Source of the DNA: Paragonimus westermani
Lineage: Eukaryota; Platyhelminthes; Trematoda; Plagiorchiida; Troglotrematidae
NCBI GenBank assembly: GCA_008508345.1
Contig: QNGE01001293.1
Location: forward strand, 7,326-71,325
Reading direction: 5' to 3'
DNA: 64,000 bases
The notes under the pieces were generated by a model. That model made no database searches. It was not told the DNA's origin and saw nothing but the letters and a program-made list of their open reading frames with translations. Every line of letters begins with the position of its first letter. Position 1 is the first letter of the stretch. A program made the position numbers and the translations under genes. This document shows positions 12,506 through 26,200 of the stretch, piece by piece.

Positions 12506-14019
12506 TCAGGCAAACGATAGATGCTGAGAATGAAACTTTCTGGTGACGTCTCAAGATCAGCTATTGCTTTTAAGACTATTTTTCCATGCTTGGCGTCCGT
12601 GTAACATCAGTCTTTCATCAGCTGCTGGGAGACAACGCTTTCATACACTCACTTTTCTTACACAACAGCAGTTCTCCATTTTTTTGCGTAGAGTACTCAG
12701 GCTGCCATACGACCGGGGTGTTACGTTTAAATCAGTAGCATTATAGTCAACTGGGGATTTTCCTGGTGATTCTGTGGTTTGTCAACCTGCTTGTAGCTAA
12801 TAATGATGTTTCAAACTGTCACCCGTTTGTGGTTGCACTCTGTTAAAGGAAGTTCGTTTCATTTCAGTTGGTTCATTTTCCAAAATTCACTTGAAAAATT
12901 TTATGCGATTTTGAATTTAATCTGTTTACACCTCAACGTGCTAAAAACCGATTTTGGTGCGTCTTTCTCTTGTCTTCTGATTGGCCGATTCGATTTTTAC
13001 AGCATTTTTAAGATGGGATTCTTCAGGGTCAATCACAGTTTGTATATTTGCAGACGCTGTTACCTTTAGTTCGAGGATGAATACCTTCTGAGCTGATGGT
13101 CAAAGTCTTCCGTGTTTTTCTGGAGTTTTTGACTTCCGTACTACCTGTTTCGCTATTTGTACATTGTATGTTCGTTCGCTAGTCACTTCTAGTTCTCGTT
13201 GACTACTTGGGTTAACAAGGAGTGGTTGTTAGACTTTTCGTTTTTTCATACATGGTTAAGAAAGATCTCGTATACAGTCCGTCTTAACGTTACGTCATCC
13301 TCACACTATATCGCACGCTCATGATTCTCTGGCGAACCAAATTAATGTTCAATTTCCAGTGTATTGGTCGTTACATTTACAAATGCTGCTGTTACGTTTG
13401 TTCTATTCTTCATACGGCTTGCAACCGTTGGCTTTTCAATTCCCGTCCTGGCAACAGCCCAAGCTGGTCCCTTGTATCGTTGCATGTTTTCATTGTAATC
13501 GTTCCACACAAAAATGGCAGTTGCACTTCATTTTGCACGTCCACTGAACTTCAGGTATTGTCCTTTTATTGGTTTTGCTAGAGGGAATCTGAAGTGATCA
13601 TGACACAATAGTACACTTTCCATAATCTTTTGTACTTTCTCTCAATGTCCCTCGGTCTATTTCGTTTCCATTTCTTATTGCACCCAAAGCTTGTGAAGAA
13701 TTAAAGTGTTATATGTACTATTTTAGAGGTTATACGAATTTAACTTTATCTACATTGCGCAATTGATTCTCAAGAACTTTGTCAAGTTTTTCGGATTCTG
13801 TGGTGCTGCGCTAAAATGAGTCTTGCCCGAGAATACATTTAAAGGAGATACACCAGTAACATATTTTAGGAGCATGGTTATTGGAAGTTCATGTGAATTT
13901 TGATTTTAAGCAGGGTTTATTCGTAGCCTGAAATTCTGTTAGGTCTCGGTTTTCTGATGGTTTTTTAATCTTATTTAAATTTCTCTCAACGCTTCAATGC
14001 CTTTTTCTGTCTTCTTCAG
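12506..14019 (+). other. 5' flank of the DNAJC7-like gene
   Basis: No recognisable coding motif. The stretch is rich in pyrimidine-rich runs and includes the 60 bases of T- and C-rich sequence ahead of the acceptor at 14018-14019. It presumably holds the promoter and any 5'UTR intron, but no TATA box or transcription start can be placed with confidence. Confidence 0.4.
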
Positions 14020-14026
14020 CATTATG
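14018..14026 (+). promoter_or_regulatory. Splice acceptor just upstream of the DNAJC7 start codon
   Basis: The tract ctgtcttcttcag ends in AG at 14018-14019, leaving only four bases (catt) before ATG GCC at 14024. This can be the acceptor of a 5'UTR intron or a spliced-leader trans-splice site; flatworms are known to use spliced leaders on a subset of mRNAs. It also argues that the in-frame ATG at 13997 lies in removed sequence and is not the start. Confidence 0.65.
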
Positions 14027-14223
14027 GCCGGTGAAGTGGCTTTGGTTGAAAGCTACAAGGCTTCAGGAAATTTATCCTATCAGAAGGGTGCCTACCAGGA
14101 CGCAATCTCATGGTACACAAAAGCCATCGACGAAGACGCCGGCAATGCCTTGTTATACAACAACCGCTCAGCTGCCTATCTTATGCTAAACAAATACTCA
14201 GAAGCATTTCAAGACGCTAGCAA
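14024..14223 (+). CDS. DNAJC7: DNAJC7-like exon 1
   Basis: Encodes residues 1-66 and two bases of codon 67: [20 protein letters not shown], then most of the first TPR ([24 protein letters not shown]). Donor gtgagc at 14224; intron 1 is 37 bp (14224-14260). Confidence 0.93.
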
Positions 14224-17200
14224 GTGAGCACGTGTTGTAGTTTGCCTAACTTGAAACAAGGAGCGTTCAGTTGAATCCTACGAATTGTAAAGCTTTGATG
14301 CGCTACGTTAAATGTTGTATCAGTTTGGGGAAACTTGATCAAGCGAAACATGCTTGTACGACCATCAGAAGGTTGGAGCCACAGAATCCTGACTTACTCT
14401 CTCAGGTAGGTCGCTGTAAGGCGTGAATCATTTCATTCAGCTTCACCAAATCGACTTGCTTCAGCAGACCTATCATTATTTCGAGAAACAGTTGGCCATA
14501 CCCGACTTAAGATTTGTACGTTTGCTTTTCTATTTATTCGTTTTTTCTCACAGGCCTATCACATGATAACAAAATGCATTGAAATCGCCCCCGGATCACT
14601 AAACTATGGTCTCAAACAAGTGGATTTGCTAATTAAGCTAAAACGGTTCACTGAAGCCAAGCTAAGGGTCGAGTAAGTGTCACATGTGAACGTGCGTTGT
14701 TTATACTTTGGTAAACCAGAGCACTGCTGAAGACAAATGAAGCATCACCTGACATATTGTACTATCGCGGACTGTGTTTGTTCTATTTGGACCATTTGGA
14801 CAAGGCAGTCAGTCATTTTCAACACGTGTTGCGTCTTCATCCGGACAATCTGGAAGCGCAGAAAAGTTTCAAACGAGCTAAAACTTTACTTCGTCTGAAG
14901 GAAGAGGGCAATCGTTACATACATGAACGACGATTTTCTAGAGCTGATGAAACCTACACGGAAGCGTTGACGATTGATCCTTTGCATGATCCGATGAACG
15001 CAAAGTTGTTATGCAACCGGGCGTGTGCTAGATATAATGTGCGTAGCCACTGATTTTCAGCTACATCCCATTCCTTGTTTCAGCTTGAAAAATTTGAAGC
15101 CGCTTTGCAAGATTGCGATCATGCCATCGAACTAGACTCTGCTTACTTAAAGGCTTATGTGAGGCGAGCCAGATGGTAAGTGCCAAACGACGAAATTTGT
15201 AAGATCTTAATAGCCGGACGTCTTCGTTATGTTCTGTATATTTCTTAATGATTATTTCAATCGTTCATTGTGTGACCGCTTCTACCCCTTAGCTGAGGAT
15301 AATGAATTTGAAGCTGGAAACTGGCGCCGAATTATTATCAGTTGTGTGACATTTCTGTCTAACGAACCAGATGCCAGCCAGGCTGAACGTGCAACATTCA
15401 CCACCGGATAGTTTATCCGTAGGGTTAATACTTCCAACATACGCGTGCAGGTGATAGACTTACCTGTTTAGATAACCACTGTTATTGTAAAGAATGATCG
15501 GAATACCGTACAAATTCTTTGTCATTTGGAGCTCGTAAGTGACGTTCTTAGCATTTACGCACAATTTCCTTTCATACTACATATCGTGCCGCATATCGAC
15601 CGTTGATGCCCTGACTAATAAAACATGGATAATGTTAAATTATTCTCACGAATTACCGGCTTTAAACTCGATTTGCGGCTGCCAAAGGAAGCTCTGTCGG
15701 TAAACTAAATTTAATGCATGTTTGTCGTGGATGCTGCGGTACGCCGGCATCTTTTAGCTTGCCGAATATCGGATATCATAATCAAAAAGGTTCTTGTATT
15801 TGCCGACGACACAATGTTTGTTTGCCTTCTTGGAGGCTGAGCTTATAATGTTACGGAAAGACCTGAATTATTTTACGTCATCCACTATGCTTGTTTAGCA
15901 TCGATTTGGTCTCTGGATGTCCCATGGAATTGGTGACTGAATACTGCGAAGTGACACTGTTTTTACCTCTATATGTATGCCTGTTGTGCCTGTGATTAAA
16001 CTATCATTGGGCGTGATGATTGTCTGCATGCTTCACACTTTCGACATGTTGCCTACTGATTGTTGACGTTCTCCGAGGCAATGTTGATCAAGCGTCACGC
16101 ACCGGCCCTTTGTTAGCAAAAGGCACTGACGCAATCAATTTCGTTGCCGTGGCAGTGAAACCTGATTGCAACTAAGTGAAGTTCGTTCATTCCATTGTTT
16201 TGACGCTACGCGTTTAACCCATATAACCGAAAATTTTTTTGTAACCGACTGATGAGAATAAACAAAATGCCTGCATCTCGCGGTGTATGTCCTCTTGCTG
16301 TCCTCATATTGCCTACGCTTGTTGGTCTAGAATTCACCTAGAACCCGTGTTTTTATGTAGCCTAAAAGGCACAAATAACTGAATTAACTAGCAGCAAAAT
16401 CTGCTGATGACAGTGTTGTTAGTTAGACATCAGCTAGAATGAGCTTGATTAATTAAGCGGGCATCTATCTCATGACTATGTGCAACGGAAGCGTGCTTGC
16501 TCATACCCCGTGGAGCTACCGACGTGACTGTTTTGTATACAACATTGGCTGCATCTCGTCTAGTCAATAAGGCCATAGTAATAAGGCCAGGTCTGAGGCG
16601 CTTGGGATGAAAATTGAGAACAATTTCACTACACTACGGTTTAACACCATACCTACTCGTCCAGATTTGTATATCTCGGGATTAGCACCGGAGCGAGCAG
16701 GCCATGAGACTGGAAGACATTAAATACCAATGTGAACGAATTTTCAGTGAAATCTGCATGACGGTCGTTTTCGTTGCTTGGATGCACTGGGTAATACTGA
16801 TCGTAATCTCTGTGTGTGTGTGGAATTCGCTTGTTTCTCAGTCATTTTCGTAGTCGGTGATTGTTATTTGCTCGTCGTTTCTCGTTTTTATCTGCCGTAA
16901 GTTGTTAATGCTCTTCCTTGCCACACGACCACTGCACCCTCACAGTTCGTCAGAATACCATTCTATTTCATAAATTAATTAACTGGTTTGCTGTTTGGGC
17001 TGCATAACAATCGCTCAACTACCTCAGTGGCCAATTGATGTGGATCAGAACCTCCTTCTCTTCCCGCAGCTATCGGAATTTCTCCGTGGCTTTCATCAAG
17101 CCCAGCCTTTTCGTCGTGAACCAGGACGAATAGCGAATCAGCTTGTATCTGTTTGTGTAATTTACTGGGGCGTTGAAGAACTACGGTGGGAAAATATGCG

Positions 17201-20200
17201 ACATCAAAACACTGCTGTACACTGTTCATGATTGATAAGTTGAACACAGTTTTCATTGTGATCTCCTGGTGTTGTCATACCCCTCCCATCCGTTTTTTCT
17301 TTGTCCCAAAAGCTACACCGCTTTGGAACTGCACGATAAAGCGGTGGAAGAGTGGTCAAAAGTCGTACAAATGAGTCCAACCAACGAGCATAAGCAAGGA
17401 ATGCGAGCGGCCGAACAGGCTTTGGCTCGGTCCAAAGAAATCGACTATTACAAGGTGCTTGGAGTAAAGAGGAACGCATCGTTTGATGAGATCAAACAAG
17501 CATACAAAAAGTGTGCGCTTCAGCATCACCCAGGTACGCTTTTCAATGAATAGACGTTGTCATTCTTGAATTATGTACGCTTAATACGTCAACCAGTGAC
17601 ATCAATGAGGTGGAAGGAAGAAAATTTCGTTGGGAGTGGGAAGAAAAGTGATGAAAAGGAAACGAGTAGTCAGTGAGTGAAGAAAATAACCAGTTTGGGG
17701 GGAATTATTTTTTGCTCCCTAATTTGGATTTCTCAGGTTGGATATACTCAGAATTGGTCTTTGGCCTCACAGTATGAACGATACAACCCGTATGCACTGT
17801 CATCATTCAACTTTTCCCCCCCGGAGTTCTTGAAATTGCTAAGTTAGGGGGACCGAACTTCACATTATGCACACTTGAGTATGTTAAGATGAACGTCGGT
17901 GGGCAGTTGGCTACACCGTTTGCATTCTAACAGACTTTTCCGTCAGCCCTTTTCGAAACGAGTCACTAGACTCAAGTTTCGCTCTTGTTAGACCTCATCT
18001 ATGACGCATGTCCTTGTAAGTAATGCTCAGCCTACGTTAGCCAAGGTCTACTCACCAGTAATCAAAATACCGCTCAATGAGTTCGTGATTTCGGTGATTT
18101 CAAAGCACCTTCAATTTGCCAGATGATTTTGAAAGCCTTGCTATCTGAAATGTTGCCCGAGTGCCCTGATTGTCTACATCAAGTCCGCTTAAATTCAACA
18201 GGTAACGTGATTATCACAGGCTCAAGTAGGGTGTTCCAGGTTGGACATATTTGAACACTTGAGTATTGCCTCTAAGCCAGACGACGAATGCAGTGCTGCA
18301 CGTTCAGCAGGCCACCTCTGGTGTGATGATGCATGCTAAGTCTAAGTGCATTTTGTGGTTTATGGAATATCCTATGTGTAGATAGGTCACCTCTGATGTC
18401 TGTAAACTGGAAAATGGATCCATTTTTCAGGATGCATTAGCGAACTAAATACGCTAATCCGTTTTACTGTTTCCCATCAGGGCGTCATAATACGGTGAAT
18501 ATCTCCTGTGAGATACAGACACAAAGTTTATATGGTTAATGCATAATGTTGATGCACCACTGAATTGCATACCAGAAAGGTTTTTGAGATGAAACGTGAT
18601 GGTCAACTGAGTAGGAAGCCGAAATACAAAATTGGCGTTCTCGATTATTGGAGCGTAATTTGATGGCAGAGTTCATCTGAAACGATTATTCCGGGGTCTA
18701 TTTCACGCCTAATAACAGTCGGCTAGATGATAGTTGTTGTCGAATGAGTGGCCAAGGTATATAGCCCTACACTTCATTGTGTTTAACTAGGGTTCGTTTT
18801 CAGTGGCTCAACGGTGCAAAACGTCTAAACCTTCCTTCAGATTTTCGCTCTCTTTATTATTATTCACCCTGAGCCTGATCTTGTACTGTCAGCACACAGT
18901 GACAACGAGGAGCCACCAAGTTACGAGATTTTTGACATGAATACAGTGAATACTAGTGGTTTTATGGCGGAATCCTGTTAAACACCACTACTAGCGCAAT
19001 ACACCCCAAAGAATTCACCGTTAGACTTCAGATTAAGGTGGTTATCTTTGTGGTAGGTTGTGTCATAAAATTGTGCATTCAGTTTCATACATATAAAGCT
19101 TTTCACTTGAAATAACTCGGTTATAGTGTCGTGGCCCCTACAAATTCAAACTGAATACCTTCGGCTGAGTTGTACAATGTTCGATTCATACGTAAGTGAG
19201 GACATGTTACGTGGCTACTTTTAGCGGCCTAGTTTGAAAGTTGTTTGATTACTCCCACGGAATGAGTTCACCTGTACTCGGTGAGATGTATACGCTGCTT
19301 CCTTATTAAATTGCACCTATGACTAACGTCTCTTTCAAAAACGATGCGAACCTCCTGCGCTTCAAACCTCAGTTTATTTCTTATGGACATATCCTGAAGC
19401 GGTTGAGACTGACGCCAGAATATCTTAGAATTGTAGCTAAGTTGATCGCCACTGGTGGCCCAAACAGCCAAAGATGAATCTATGGCGACTAACGCCACGC
19501 ATTCTTGATCCGAAATTCAGTGGTCCGTCGAATCTAAGGAATTTCTAGTGTATCGTACCCACTAATGTCTGTGACTTGCAGGTGTCCAATTACAAGTCAA
19601 ATGTTCCTAGGCCCTTGCTTCAGAAGTTTGATGTGGTTGTATCCATCTTTTCTGTCAGCTTTTCCACTTCGCCTTGCTTCACCCCAGTTCGGGATGACCA
19701 TCCGCTCAGGGCTGCTCAGGGTGGAAGACGTGAACCGTCTTCAAATAGTTGATCACCGATGTCTGCGTTCAGTCGCTCGTATCGGGTGGCGCCAGGGTGT
19801 AAGTAACGAAGAGGTTAGAAAGCTGGTGTTTGGTAGTTATTGTCAAACGAGTTCTCTTGTCCAATCTCTACATTTGCATAGGCTTAGATGGTTAGGTCAT
19901 GTATTAAGGATGCCAGCTAGTCGTCTTCCACACCGAACACTGTTCGCTGACACTGCGACCGCTGGTGTAAGGTATACCGCCGGCCAACAATTGTTGTGTT
20001 TCTCGACTATAAAGGTGCGTTCGATTCAGTGGATCGATCTGCACTTTTAGAGTCGCTCAAACGCAGAGGTGTGCCGACTAAGTACGTGAACATACTGTCG
20101 GCACTTTATTCCCATACTTCAGCTCAGGTTAGGGTTTACGGTGAGCTGTCTGACAGTTTCAGCACCATGAGTGGCGTACGTCAAGGCTGTCCGCTGTCAC

Positions 20201-23200
20201 CATTTTTGTTTAATTTCGTCATAGACGAAATAATGGAGGATTGTTTGCGGCACTCACAAGATGCCGGCGTGGACCTCCTACCTGGTGAAAGACTGACGGA
20301 TCTTGATTATGCTGACGACAAGGTGTTGCTGTTTGACAACNNNNNNNNNNNNNNNNNNNNNNNNNNNNNNNNNNNNNNNNNNNNNNNNNNNNNNNNNNNN
20401 NNNNNNNNNNNNNNNNNNNNNNNNNNNNNNNNNNNNNNNNNNNNNNNNNNNNNNNNNNNNNNNNNNNNNNNNNNNNNNNNNNNNNNNNNNNNNNNNNNNN
20501 NNNNNNNNNNNNNNNNNNNNNNNNNNNNNNNNNNNNNNNNNNNNNNNNNNNNNNNNNNNNNNNNNNNNNNNNNNNNNNNNNNNNNNNNNNNNNNNNNNNN
20601 NNNNNNNNNNNNNNNNNNNNNNNNNNNNNNNNNNNNNNNNNNNNNNNNNNNNNNNNNNNNNNNNNNNNNNNNNNNNNNNNNNNNNNNNNNNNNNNNNNNN
20701 NNNNNNNNNNNNNNNNNNNNNNNNNNNNNNNNNNNNNNNNNNNNNNNNNNNNNNNNNNNNNNNNNNNNNNNNNNNNNNNNNNNNNNNNNNNNNNNNNNNN
20801 NNNNNNNNNNNNNNNNNNNNNNNNNNNNNNNNNNNNNNNNNNNNNNNNNNNNNNNNNNNNNNNNNNNNNNNNNNNNNNNNNNNNNNNNNNNNNNNNNNNN
20901 NNNNNNNNNNNNNNNNNNNNNNNNNNNNNNNNNNNNNNNNNNNNNNNNNNNNNNNNNNNNNNNNNNNNNNNNNNNNNNNNNNNNNNNNNNNNNNNNNNNN
21001 NNNNNNNNNNNNNNNNNNNNNNNNNNNNNNNNNNNNNNNNNNNNNNNNNNNNNNNNNNNNNNNNNNNNNNNNNNNNNNNNNNNNNNNNNNNNNNNNNNNN
21101 NNNNNNNNNNNNNNNNNNNNNNNNNNNNNNNNNNNNNNNNNNNNNNNNNNNNNNNNNNNNNNNNNNNNNNNNNNNNNNNNNNNNNNNNNNNNNNNNNNNN
21201 NNNNNNNNNNNNNNNNNNNNNNNNNNNNNNNNNNNNNTGCAGCTCGGTTGTGTTGTTTGCAAGGTGTAGGCACCTTGATGCTGAATGTTTGAATAGGGAC
21301 GTAGTCTTTTTCAGTAGTTAGGTCCCTTCCCGTCCCCTTCTTTTTCCTTCTCGGTCTTTCTATATAGGGTTTGCTGTTTCTTCATGGTTGTGTGGCAGTT
21401 AAGCATTAGTGTGAACCACTGATGTATTGCTGTCTATGATGGTGATGATGACCTTGCCCCGAATGTATCCTGAAGCTAATTTCAGGGTTCTAATCGACAA
21501 ATCCAGACTATTGCCACCCCTACGTGTGATATCTAATTTATGTGACATTTTCAATGGTCATTTTTAGATCGACACACCCACGCGGATGATGTGACCAAGC
21601 AGGAACAGGAGCATAAATTCAAAGAGATCGGAGAAGCCTACAGCGTTCTCTCAGACTCTCAAAAACGCCAAATGTACGACAGTGGTGTTTACTCATCAGT
21701 CGGTTCCGGCGGAAGTGAGTTTTATGTGTTTACTTGCATAGGGTTGGTAATCATCCTTGTTGGAATGGATAGTTCTCATCTGGTGGCAGTTAACCCTGGC
21801 CCATGCCAGATTACAGAACTAGCCGATGCTCTCTGAACTGCTGGCCAAATATGCTGAAACTGCTACCTGTTACGTAATTTCAGGTTAGCGAACAATCAGG
21901 GTGGGCGATTTCATTCGGGCAACTTAATAACACACTGTGAACAGCCATTGTTAAGGTCATGCGTACCGCCCCAGACAGATTTACGAGAGCTATTTGCCTT
22001 ACCGTCATACACTTTCTCCTAGAGATCACCTCGTTTGCCTTTTTACAAGGGTCGTTTCAAGTGCACCGTTTATTTCCCACATATTCTATCGATCAATACA
22101 TGTGCGCTGTCTGCACAGTTTTATGCACTGCGTTGCTCCGCTCACACAAGCAACATTTGTGTGACCGTTTCCGCTTAACTGATCAGGTGATCTGCCGATT
22201 TTGTCACTCATCAGTTTCACACCTACTTGTTCTTGCTGATAGCATCTTGTGTTTCTGTTCACCAGGGATTCACTCTGGTATGGCAGTGCAAAATTGGGTC
22301 GTTCTGCTTATCGTCTTAAGTTTCGTAAAGTTGTTTTTCATAATTCCATAAAAATTACATTCACTCCTGTTCGTTCTAGGCTATAGTCACGCGGATCTTC
22401 ACCGATCTGACTATCTTCTGGCTCACTTTTTGATGTGTCTTATTGAGATCATGCTGTATCGGCAAAATAGTAACTCAGAACTATTCTCCAAGGATCCGAA
22501 CACTCGGACTTTCGGTTCCAAAATTCGCAACGGCACAATAAGAAAGAACAAGCGAGAGAAACAATCTCATTACTCTATTTTTATACCGTTGTACAAAAAA
22601 CATGTATTTTCGGGGATCACGAAGGAAAATGATAGGTCCATAAACCTTCCAGGCACGTTCCAAGTAACCTTGTTGGTTGCTAGATCGACTAAACGTTATC
22701 GTCATGAGTGCCTCGCCGGTGATCTCAAACGGCCTGCCCTCAATAACAAGACAGAATCAGGGGCTGCTCAATTCTGTAACACTGCACTCTGGAGTGTACC
22801 TTACATCCAGGAACATCTATGCCATTTAACCGGTTCAACACATTCCGCATGTTTTCTATAAAAAAAATACCAAATTAAACCGTATTGTCCACATTCCCAA
22901 TATCAGTCGTTTTGCTACCCGGTGGATCTTTCTCGTGGTTCTCGAGACCTTTTAGTGCACCTTTCAGAATATCATCTACCACGTGGTTGAAAAGGAAAGG
23001 AGGGATCGGACGCCTTTGTCGAAAGTTGCTTAAAGTAAAGAAGGCTGGAGAGCAGCTGCCCATAAGAGCGTATTCTGCATTAAGCATGAATATACAATGA
23101 CTCCAACGAAGTAACATTTCACCAAAGCACCTCCATGATGCTAGCACCCCGACTAGCAAACCAGACAACTGTGTACAAACCAGCCCTTAGACTCATGTTG

Positions 23201-26200
23201 CACCAGAATTATTGGCTAAACAAAGGGATGCAAAGTTGTAGTGTGTCACAAGGTGAAGCTGCAGTTAACACAGCCGAGACCAGATGGGACATCTGCTTGT
23301 TATTTTATCTGTTTCATTCCCTGCGTCTCCGAAACCATCATTAGGCCCGTCGGTAACTTTGGTGCGTTAGAGACGGGACCAGTACCAATGTGGCTACCAT
23401 GAGGTATCCTGACGCTTTCTGAAGATGAGAATAGCTGCTGTTATTTAACACTTACGAGACACACCGTCAACCACTGATGTGGAAAAAGTAAGCACAGTCC
23501 TTTCAGACCACAACCTCTCGCCGTCATCCTTGAGAACAGTCGAGAGGAGAACATCTGAACCAGAAATGTTACTACGTTCCAACACACTGAACTCAAAATT
23601 CTCCGTTCTCAACAGAGGATTGTCGGAAACGTCATAACCAAACCCATTCTATTCATTGTCTGCGGCTGAATAAGTTGATTCAGACCAGTCGAATTGTTTC
23701 CCAAAATGCTCAACGTACATGACGTATATTCGTTAGCCATATTTTCTATGCATAGTCTATCACTTCGTCGGCTGCCGGTTCAAACACGAATCAGTGAAAC
23801 AGCAGTTGGTTATTCCTTGACAGAAATGTTTTTTCTCATATTAGCTCAACCGACCAAAAACTCTTCACGGTCCTCCAGATCTCTCTACAGAGTCCATAAG
23901 AAATCAATTGTACGGATGGCCACTTTTGGTAATTCACATCAGTCCTTTACATTTACATAAGATGTGCGCCAATTCTGCATGAAACTTAGAACAAGTCAAG
24001 CAAGTCACTACGTATCACATTCATGAGACGGATCAAGCCACTCGAAGCCCGAGCGAGTGGACTACGTTCGCTTTATGCCTGCCATACCTAATGACTTGTC
24101 TGACTGCTGATCTTTGTGTAAAATTCCCACTTATCTTGCGTACTTGTAAAAGTCTGATGAGAACAGCTGAAAACAGCTGTTTAGGCAATTAACTCCTCAC
24201 AACCGTTACTCAAACTACTCGCAGTTTTGCGTTTAGGTACATAACGGTCATTCTTTTCGGAATCAGCAGCCAGTCAGTCGACATTTGTTCATTTGCGCAG
24301 TTTTCTCTTGGAACAGACCTTTTCACAGCTAGTTCGCCTAGGTTTTGACATTCCTGCCCAGTGGTCGTTTGGTCTATCCACTGTTGTGATCTGGATGGTT
24401 CATGTATCGCTGTTGCTTAACATGCGTCATATGCAGCCTCATTGTTGAATTTCTGATTGCTTAGTAAGCAGACGATGTAACGAACCGAGCATCAGCAATG
24501 GCGTGATTTGAAACGATATGGTTGCTTCAAAATGAGCAGTATTCTTTGGCAGAATGATGCTACCGTTAAGTGACAGCGATGTGGTAAGCTTGCATTCGTG
24601 GCTGACCTACAAAGACTGATCTACTCGTGTTATATTGCCATCCTTTCTACTTGACTACTGAACTCCATATATGAGGGTCTTCAGATGTGTACGATTGCAA
24701 CAGCCTATCACCATTGTCAGTGCGTCTCGGCCAGACGTCAAGCATACTACTCAGCCGCGTTTCCTCCGGAATTAGACCAATCTGTTGTACCTTTGCATCA
24801 CCGGTGAATGTCTCTGAGTATTCCGTATTTCACATCAGCTCATCGTGTGAACACGATAGATAAACACCCTCCTGATGTGCGTCAATAGGCTTCGTTGAAA
24901 GCACTCGATGTTGCGGCACGTAAGCAGCTGTTAGACTGGGTCCAACTGGACAGGTTTCGTCTTACGTTAGAGCCTGACCGCGGGATCCAGCTTCGCCATC
25001 CCCAGAAGACCTAGGAGTGATTCTTTGCCCAATGGCATCGCTCATTGACGAATTTAAATATTAGCACAAAGACCGCGAATGCACGTTTTAGGAACAGCGC
25101 ACTTCTAGTTTCAGACTCAAGAGAAAGCTCACTAGGTCATCTTGTTGACCTATTTATCTGGGTGTGTAGGCATTGCAGTGTTAACGGCAACTTTGAGTAC
25201 GTCCTGACAACTCGCGGCGCGGGGGGGAATTGGCTGGTTGAACCCCGTCTGGTACTTACAGCGCTATAGCCTGACATGTGAAACAATAGGATGCAGTACT
25301 ATCTGCAGGATCTTACCGGTAGCCAATGAATTCAAAGTCTGGCACGTGACAGTGTCGGGCCAACCAATCCCTGGGACAGCGAGTAGAGCGTTTGTGTGCG
25401 ATTCGAGTTGCTGATGTGCTCAGTGGATGTTTTCAAAATTGTGTCAGTTTTTTGCGATTTATTGTAGATTCTTCAACCTTGGTGAATGGGACTCTGTTCG
25501 CTTTCAGTTGTTGGGTGGTCGGAATACTCTTTGTTCGAGGGTACATTTTCCAACCTCTTTTCTCTTAATCGAAGAACAGCAGTGCCTCAACCGTAATACT
25601 GATTTTGGTGCATACTTGTGGTACCGTGCTGCATTACTCATTTGCTCCCCGCAACCAATATATAGTGCACAATTTTGCGAGCCCAGTCTTTTTGTTACAA
25701 GGCTGTAAGTGGTGTGTGTATTTTGAGTGAAATAATGAGACCGCGTCGTGTTCTACTAAAGTTCGAACAGTACTGGAAATATAACCCTTTTTCCCGAGTG
25801 TTCCGCGTACCTCGATCGACTGTCCGTAACAATGCCTATCACGCACACCACGCTGATCCATGTGCGTTATGTGACGGGAAGAGTTAAAGACTGTGATGTC
25901 CAGTGATCATAGATAGTCCACTCCCGATAAGTTCGATCCCCAACTGTCTTATTGATGTGGCTTACGAGCGGATCCGCAGTTGACCGGCGATCGTTCAGGT
26001 GAAGGTGGACGTTTACTTATTTGATTGTTGTTCACTTGGTACGGTAAATTTACGCTCATAAATGCTGTATTGTAGGGCGACACTCGATTTTAACGGGCTC
26101 TCGTGTACGCAGCTTGTTTCCGAGGTCGATCTTCCGTTTTCTGACAAAATATTTGTTCACTACACATAGCAGAACTGATATAACTATGACCTTTTTCGTT

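Noticed and set aside
13997..14023. Upstream in-frame ATG as DNAJC7 start
   Set aside because: It lies inside the polypyrimidine tract of the acceptor at 14018-14019, and the extra residues do not resemble the family N-terminus.
15285..15411. Coding-looking stretch after acceptor taccccttag ([15 protein letters not shown]...)
   Set aside because: Wrong phase for exon 6: splicing to it gives an immediate stop. The adjoining DNAJC7 exons are contiguous in orthologs. A poison exon is conceivable but unsupported.
20219..21262. Long minus-strand and other frames across 20341-21237
   Set aside because: They are open only because of the N run.
22380..22861. Phase-compatible terminal exon for DNAJC7 after acceptor gttcgttctag ([18 protein letters not shown]...)
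   Set aside because: It would add about 160 unrelated residues. The exon at 27279 has the same phase, a strong acceptor and a tail of the right length that matches the family C-terminus.
25507..25594. Short frame after tttcag ending in a stop ([13 protein letters not shown]...)
   Set aside because: The phase fits, but the sequence does not match the family tail; 27279 is clearly better.
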